A stretch of 64,000 bases of DNA from CAWGMT01 sp963823675 (GTDB lineage Bacteria; Planctomycetota; Planctomycetia; Isosphaerales; Isosphaeraceae). A program made the translations under genes and the position numbers. The stretch is taken from positions 1,364,001 to 1,428,000 of the forward strand of contig CAWGMT010000008.1 in assembly GCA_963823675.1 (NCBI GenBank). Reading direction: 5' to 3'. The notes under the pieces were generated by a model, which searched no databases, had not been told where the DNA came from, and saw nothing but the letters and a program-made list of their open reading frames with translations. Below are positions 59,381 through 64,000 of the stretch, piece after piece. Within the stretch, counting starts at the first letter, position 1. Each line of letters begins with the position of its first letter.

Positions 59381-59538
59381 CGTCGCCTCCTGCGACACTC
59401 TCGCGTGTGGGCGATTCACAACCGCCTCGCCTGAACTGCCTCGTTGTTCTCCTATCGTCAAGTTGACCCGCTGCGCTCACTTTTACCACATGTTGCATAG
59501 TCCCAGATCTCCCAGTTGTCGCAGTTACTTCAAACATC

Positions 59539-59958
59539 CTATTTGCCGGAAAATCTGACAAACTTATGACACTGGACGCACGTCATCGTGAGTTTGAGAT
59601 AGGAGAGCGTTGCACCGTCGATGTTGCGTGCCTTGGCCTGTTTGAGGAGATCGTCGCAGTTCCGCTGAAATTCCGTTGTCAGGGCGATGTAGTCCGTTGC
59701 ATTCGGAATCGTGGGCACTTCCCACTCCGCGGCCTGGCTGAGCTTTTTGAGGGCCTTGGCGCTCCTCTCGATCGAGGCGTATTGTTCCAGCGACAGACCT
59801 TCGAGTACGTCCTTGGAAAAGTCGAGCTTCTGACGCATGAATTCGCGTCGCGAGCGCCCTTGATTGGGTTGCTCGGCCCGCGTCAGAGTCAACCATGCCG
59901 TTCCCACAGTCAAGCCGACAAACCCGAGGCAAAGATACCTTGCAACCTTGCGTCTCAT
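59539..59958 (-). CDS. Small exported c-type haem protein
   Basis: 139 residues from ATG 59958 (GAGG upstream). A signal peptide (RYLCLGFVGLTVGTAWLTL) is followed by a helical domain (SLEQYASIERSAKALKKLSQAAEWEV, ATDYIALTTEFQRNCDDLLKQAKAR) and a single haem motif CVQCH near the C-terminus (LKLTMTCVQCHKFVRF). The layout, haem at the end of a four-helix bundle, is that of cytochrome c'-like proteins. Probably periplasmic electron carrier or gas sensor. Confidence 0.85.
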   Translation of the reverse strand: MRRKVARYLCLGFVGLTVGTAWLTLTRAEQPNQGRSRREFMRQKLDFSKDVLEGLSLEQYASIERSAKALKKLSQAAEWEVPTIPNATDYIALTTEFQRNCDDLLKQAKARNIDGATLSYLKLTMTCVQCHKFVRFSGK

Positions 59959-60308
59959 AACGTCCTCGCACCCAGCTCTGGAAGTGAAACGGGGATCCGG
60001 GCCAACATCCGGGGATGACTCACGGGTCGGGCTGGGCGGATTCGCGCCGGAGTCATCCCGGGGCTCTTTGAACAATCTGGAAGAAGAGGCATCGAACGAA
60101 CTTGAAGAGTTGCGCTCATTCGTCGGTTCTAATGGTGTGGCATCGACAAAGCAAGGGGCAGGCGACCCGGCTGCCGACCATGCTCGAAGCTCGGGGTGGT
60201 CCGACCGCCGCCGGCTTGTCTACAATCGAATCTGGTTCCTGACTCCAGTCGCGGTCTATTGACTTCAATTGATTCGATCAACTCGAGATTTTTGCGACGA
60301 GGTTCGCC
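59959..60308. other. Divergent intergenic region with a 10-bp stem hairpin
   Basis: GGGATGACTC (60012-60021) pairs perfectly with GAGTCATCCC (60050-60059). It lies between the haem-protein and Rieske gene starts; it could be an operator or a terminator-like structure. Nothing else seen. Confidence 0.45.
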
Positions 60309-61433
60309 GTGACTACCAAGACAACCACGGAGATGAGTTTACCGAGTCGTTACTACACCGACCCGGCGTACTATCGCGACGAGCTCGAGTGGTATTTCGG
60401 GGAGATGTGGTTCCACGCGGGACGGGCCGGCGAGATTCCCCATTGCGGCGATTTCGTCGTCCGCCAGATTGGCGATGATAGTTTGATCGTGGTGCGCGGT
60501 GATCGTGGACAAATAAGCGCCCTCTTCAACGTGTGCCGACATCGCGGTACCCGGCTGTGCGCCGAGACATCGGGGCGGTTTGCCGCGACGATCCAGTGCC
60601 CATATCATGCCTGGACCTACGACTTGAGCGGCAATCTGGTTGCGGCCCCGCACATGGAGCGCGAGTCGGATTTCCGCCGGGAAGAATTTCCTTTGGTGCA
60701 GGCCGCTGTCGGCGAGTGGGCCGGCCACCTCTTCCTCAACCAGAGCTCAAGCCCGGCACCACTCGACCAGCAGATCGAGGGATTGGACCAGAGGTTTCGG
60801 GCGTGGAACATGGACCAGCTTCGCGCGGGAAAACGGATCACCTATGATGTCGCCGCAAACTGGAAGTTGATCATTCACAACTACTCCGAGTGTCTCCATT
60901 GCCCGGGAGTTCACCCCGCGTTGCAGAAGCTTTCCCATTATCTGAGCGGCGAGAACGAGCCGCCCGGCCGGTTCTTTCTCGGCGGCCGCATGCGGTTTCG
61001 CGAAGGGATCGGCACCCTCTCTTTCGATGGCCGAAGGCGCCGCGCTTGCCTTTCCGGCCTTGATGAAAATCAGTGCCAACATGTCTACTACTACGCTTTC
61101 TTGCCCAATTTCCTGCTCAGCCTGCACCCCGATTATGTGATGACCCACACTCTATGGCCTCGCAACGTGGGGCGGACCGAGATCGTCTGTGAGTGGTTGT
61201 TCCATCCTGATGCGATGGACCAGCCCGACTTTGACCCCGATGACGCGGTCGCGTTCTGGGACTTGACCAACCGCCAGGACTGGCATGTGTGCGAAGAGAT
61301 GCAGATCGGTCTGAAGTCGAGAGCCTACCGCCCGGGACCCTATTCCTACCGGGAGGACCTGTTGCCCGGGTTCGACCGAATGATCCTCGAAGTTGAACGT
61401 CGGGCAACGCGATCTCGGCCGGAAAAGGCATGA
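60309..61433 (+). CDS. Rieske non-haem iron oxygenase, alpha subunit
   Basis: 374 residues from GTG 60309 (GAGG upstream). The Rieske cluster ligands are Cys-x-His in CRHRGTRLC and Cys-x2-His in CPYHAWTYDL. The catalytic iron site is visible as NYSECLHCPGVHP (His-x4-His type) with a downstream acidic ligand region (FWDLTNRQDWHVCEEMQIGL). The sequence pattern (LFNVCRHRG, IQCPYHAWTY, NWKLIIHNYSECLHC) is close to the glycine-betaine/choline and related demethylating oxygenases (GbcA class). Electrons could come from the convergent ferredoxin gene 28 bp away, but a reductase is absent here. Substrate unknown. Confidence 0.9.
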   Translation: MTTKTTTEMSLPSRYYTDPAYYRDELEWYFGEMWFHAGRAGEIPHCGDFVVRQIGDDSLIVVRGDRGQISALFNVCRHRGTRLCAETSGRFAATIQCPYHAWTYDLSGNLVAAPHMERESDFRREEFPLVQAAVGEWAGHLFLNQSSSPAPLDQQIEGLDQRFRAWNMDQLRAGKRITYDVAANWKLIIHNYSECLHCPGVHPALQKLSHYLSGENEPPGRFFLGGRMRFREGIGTLSFDGRRRRACLSGLDENQCQHVYYYAFLPNFLLSLHPDYVMTHTLWPRNVGRTEIVCEWLFHPDAMDQPDFDPDDAVAFWDLTNRQDWHVCEEMQIGLKSRAYRPGPYSYREDLLPGFDRMILEVERRATRSRPEKA

Positions 61434-61461
61434 ACGAGGGGCCTGGCCACCCGCTTGCCCA

Positions 61462-61692
61462 TCACGCTGACGTCCCGATGGCTTCGACCGGACATTCATC
61501 GAGCGCGGCCTTGCAGGCGGCTTCCTCGAAGTCGTTGCCCGGCTGGCGATAGACATAACTGCGGCGGCCGGCGGCATTGCGGGCAAAGTTCTGCGGCGCT
61601 TTTTCGCGGCACAGGTCGCAGTCGATGCAGGAGGCGTCGACGAAGAATCGGCCGGCGGCGTTTTCCGGTACCTTGTCGTTTGGGTCAGCCAT
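61462..61692 (-). CDS. Small 4Fe-4S ferredoxin
   Basis: 76 residues. Cysteines are CIDCDLC (C-x2-C-x2-C) and ACKAAL-DECPVEAI at the C-terminus, the pattern of a single-cluster ferredoxin (three Cys plus a distant Cys-Pro). An electron carrier in the cytoplasm. Convergent with the Rieske oxygenase gene, a plausible but unproven partner. Confidence 0.85.
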   Translation of the reverse strand: MADPNDKVPENAAGRFFVDASCIDCDLCREKAPQNFARNAAGRRSYVYRQPGNDFEEAACKAALDECPVEAIGTSA

Positions 61693-61757
61693 CAGTACCT
61701 ACCATCTCAGGTAAGTGGCATTCGGTCAACGTACTTGCCCGCTTGCCCAGGAAAACT

Positions 61758-61830
61758 CCGTCCCACGTCCTCGTGGGTGAAGCGCGGAACATCCAGGATC
61801 CAGGCTTCCGGAGATCCAACCGGCACCACC
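61758..61830. repeat. About 70-bp direct repeat, copy 1
   Basis: Begins CCGTCCCACGTCCTCGTGGG (a CCCACG...CGTGGG hairpin) and continues TGAAGCGCGGAACAT and CTTCCGGAGATCCAAC. Matches 61949-62019. Confidence 0.8.
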
Positions 61831-61948
61831 TGCTGGCAACGAGCGAGGAACAACCGATCGGGGTCGGCCGCCAGGAACTGCGGCGTTCCTGACGCTCGGT
61901 CACGCCCTGGTGAACGAGCTTCGGCCGATCCCACCCGCCCGAGGGCCT

Positions 61949-62019
61949 CCGTCCCACGCCCTCGTGGGTGAAGCGCGGAACGTCACCGAGCCACGCTTCC
62001 GGAGATCGAACGGGTACCA
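61949..62019. repeat. About 70-bp direct repeat, copy 2
   Basis: Begins CCGTCCCACGCCCTCGTGGG, then TGAAGCGCGGAACGT and CTTCCGGAGATCGAAC. About 80 percent like copy 1, 191 bases away. Probably a dispersed element. Confidence 0.8.
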
Positions 62020-62414
62020 TGCCAAGCGCCCGAGCCTGCTCCGCCGCCGAGAGGCGAGCGCTCGTTCATGTTCTTGCCGAACGATCTGCTGCGATCGTTC
62101 GACCACGCCTGTCCATCGCAGACTGCCAGGAGCCGGTATCTTCGCCGTTACCGGGGAAGCCGCCCTGCAAGTGACGTCACATCTGCAAGTCCAACAGGCC
62201 GTTTACCTTGTGATCGTCACTGCTTCGTCACCTCTTCCACCTTCTCGTACGCGGCCTCCTGGCGGTTGTCTCACGAAAACTCGCATTTTTTTTTCGAGCG
62301 TTCTTTTTGATGGGTCGAGACGGCGGCGGCTTGGTATGATTACAGAACCAGAGACCGACCGAAAGTTGATGGAATCGGTAACTGCCCAATACCTTAGAGC
62401 CAGGGGTCGCAAGC

Positions 62415-63191
62415 GTGAAAGACGACGAGGCAGATGCCCATCTCAGTCAGATGACGACTATCTGGACCATGGTCTACAAGGCGAGTTCCGGGAAACCGGA
62501 CCAGGTTGGTGATGCAGTCTCTCAGTTGATGCTGCAATACGCGGGGGCGGTTCACCGCTACCTGCTCAAGATCTTGCGCGATCCCGATATCGCCGCCGAA
62601 TTGGACCAGGAGTTCGCACTCCGGTTTCTGCGCGGCGACTTTCGTAATTGCGATCCCAGCAGGGGCCGTTTCCGAGATTATGTAAAGCGCGCACTCCAGA
62701 ATCTGGTGAATGACTACTATCGACGCCGACGCCCCAATGTCTCCATGGATGCATTTTTCCGCGAGCCCGTCGCGGAAGACAGCGCTCCCCCTCAGTTCGA
62801 GGTCGAGTTCGTCGAGAGCTGGAAAAAAGACCTTCTGGAACGCGCCTGGCGTGTTTTGCTCGATCTGGAAAAGAAGACCAGCCTCCCTTACTACACTGTG
62901 CTTCGACTGCGGGTGGATTATCCCGATCTCCGATCGCACCAACTCGCCGAGAAGCTCTCGTCCGCGCTGGGCCGGACTGTCACTGCGGGAGCTTTTCGCC
63001 AGGCTGTGCAACGAGCACGCTCCAAGTACGTGAATTTCTTGATTAACGAAGTGAAAGCAAGCCTGCGCGATCCGACTCCGGAGGATGTCGAAGAGGAACT
63101 CGGCGACCTGGGGCTTCTCGAGTTCTGCCGCCCCTATTTCAAGCAGCCAGAGGAATCCCCGGGCTACGCGCCCGGTCGCAAGCGGGACTGA
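62415..63191 (+). CDS. ECF-like sigma factor of planctomycete type
   Basis: 258 residues from GTG 62415 (AGGGG upstream). Region 2-like sequence is present (MLQYAGAVHRYLLKILRDPDIAAELDQEFALRFLRGDFRNCDPSRGRFRDYVKRALQNLVNDYYRRR), a linker, then a region 4-like helix-turn-helix (LPYYTVLRLRVDYPDLRSHQLAEKL, TAGAFRQAVQRARSKYVNFLI). The C-terminal 40 residues (EEELGDLGLLEFCRPYF) are extra. This long, C-terminally extended ECF type is typical of planctomycetes and is often tied to membrane kinases; none is adjacent. Confidence 0.82.
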   Translation: MKDDEADAHLSQMTTIWTMVYKASSGKPDQVGDAVSQLMLQYAGAVHRYLLKILRDPDIAAELDQEFALRFLRGDFRNCDPSRGRFRDYVKRALQNLVNDYYRRRRPNVSMDAFFREPVAEDSAPPQFEVEFVESWKKDLLERAWRVLLDLEKKTSLPYYTVLRLRVDYPDLRSHQLAEKLSSALGRTVTAGAFRQAVQRARSKYVNFLINEVKASLRDPTPEDVEEELGDLGLLEFCRPYFKQPEESPGYAPGRKRD

Positions 63192-63244
63192 GGCGTTCGG
63201 CAATGCTGTGTACGGAAGTCTCGGTGCTGAGGGTCGGGGCCGCG

Positions 63245-63273
63245 TTGACAGACTGGGTGGGAATGGCTACATT
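63245..63273 (+). promoter_or_regulatory. Sigma-70-type promoter before the glycosyltransferase gene
   Basis: TTGACA (63245-63250), 17-base spacer, TACATT (63268-63273), about 175 bases upstream of the glycosyltransferase ATG. Confidence 0.5.
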
Positions 63274-63450
63274 TCGGCCGCACGTCGCGACTGTGTTGCG
63301 GCGGCACGGCTGGAAACACATACCTCGACGATTCACCCGGCGATTCGTCGCCCCGTTCCGTCGCCGTGCGGTACAGACACGTGTTCGGGCGATCCCACGG
63401 ACGGAGACGCATTCCGGCGCGTGTCGAGTTCTGACGGGCGAGGGTGAATC

Positions 63451-64000
63451 ATGGACGATGTCCCCGCCGGTCCGGCGAGCCCGGGGCCGCGGAGGCCGTC
63501 GCTCTCGGTGGTGGTCCCCGTGCGCAACGGGGGTCGCGACTTCGAGCACTGCCTCCGACGGCTTCGTGACTCCGTTGCTGTCCGATTACGAGCTGATCGT
63601 CGTCGACGACGGGTCGACCGACGATTCGGCCGCCGTGGCCCGGCAGGCAGGGGCGATCGTGATCCGCAATCGGTCGCCACAAGGCCCTGCGGCGGCGCGG
63701 AACCGCGGCGCGCTTGGCCGCGGCGCTCCACTGATCTTCTTCCTGGACGCCGATGTTGCCGTACACCCGCAAACCCTCTCCGCTTGCTTTGGCCCGGTTC
63801 AAGGCCGACCCGGCCCTTTCCGCCCTCTTCGGTTCTTACGACGACACGCCGGCCGCGCCGGGATCGGTCAGCCAGTACCGCAATCTGCTTCATCACTTCG
63901 TCCATCAGCAGGGTCAATTTCAGAACGGAATCCGCCCCGCTCATACCTTCTGGACAGGCTGCGGCGTGATCCGCCGCGACGTCTTCCTCGAATTCGGCGG
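63451..64000 (+). CDS. Family 2 glycosyltransferase, partial and frameshifted
   Basis: From ATG 63451: PSLSVVVPVRNGGRDFEHCLRRL (GT2 first strand). One extra base near 63575 changes the frame to YELIVVDDGSTDDSAAVARQAGAIVI, PAAARNRGAL and the DxD-type metal site FFLDADVAVHP. Another extra base near 63785 leads to ARFKADPALSALFGSYDDTP and FWTGCGVIRRDVFLEFGG, cut by the window end. It transfers a sugar from a nucleotide-sugar; the acceptor is unknown. Confidence 0.82.

Larger units (their letters stand above)
61693..62414. other. Gene-free region with repeats, upstream of the sigma factor
   Basis: About 720 bases. Contains the two direct repeat copies listed separately; the remaining open frames have no families. 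Near 62280-62300 there is an AT-rich run with nine or more consecutive T bases. Confidence 0.5.

Overview
The window is high-GC bacterial DNA whose gene content points to a planctomycete, most likely of the Isosphaeraceae type. The markers are a DUF1501 protein next to a PSCyt1/PSD1-type cytochrome protein, an atypical ECF-like sigma factor, secreted proteins with a VEQLDxRQLLS N-terminal motif beside a PEP-CTERM protein, a hopanoid cluster, a DUF1573 protein and short dispersed hairpin repeats. No rRNA, tRNA or CRISPR array was found.

Layout. 1-7.3 kb: hslVU protease genes (hslU cut by the window edge), an Rpn/DUF4351-type nuclease, and the DUF1501-PSD1 pair. 7.4-15.5 kb: small secreted and regulatory genes, and three related secreted proteins sharing an FTGNVAxDF domain but carrying different sorting signals. 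15.5-19.9 kb: a TetR-controlled ABC exporter operon (tetR, permease, ATPase, HlyD adaptor) with a readable promoter and double operator. 20-24.8 kb: holA, two BON-domain genes and a transglutaminase-like protein. 24.9-29 kb: hopanoid genes shc-hpnH-hpnG. 29-31.8 kb: small hypotheticals and a Tat-exported protein.

31.8-45.4 kb is an accessory island: an IS110-type remnant, toxin-antitoxin debris, an AAA_14/DUF4143 ATPase, a DUF4062-TM-coiled-coil-TPR protein, a tandem repeat array, a STAND-like P-loop NTPase, a group II intron-like 3' end, and a translationally coupled HEAT-repeat protein plus PvuII-like DNA methyltransferase. This is the best place to look for an undescribed (probably conflict or defence) system.

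45.4-64 kb returns to ordinary genes: TIM-barrel isomerase, S1-type RNA-binding protein, RraA-like protein, endonuclease IV, polyphosphate kinase, serine hydrolase, TAXI protein, SixA, an arginine dihydrolase/DDAH-like enzyme beside a LOR/SDH ornithine cyclodeaminase-type enzyme (together an arginine-to-proline route), DUF1573 protein, haem protein, Rieske oxygenase, ferredoxin, sigma factor, and a glycosyltransferase cut by the window end.

Many genes are broken by single-base frame changes although both sides still read as conserved protein. Single breaks occur in core genes (hslU, ppk); clusters of four to eight occur in the Tat gene at 30-31.8 kb and in the island. Consensus indel errors are the simplest explanation, real decay the alternative. 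Frameshifted genes are given here as whole spans, with the pieces described.
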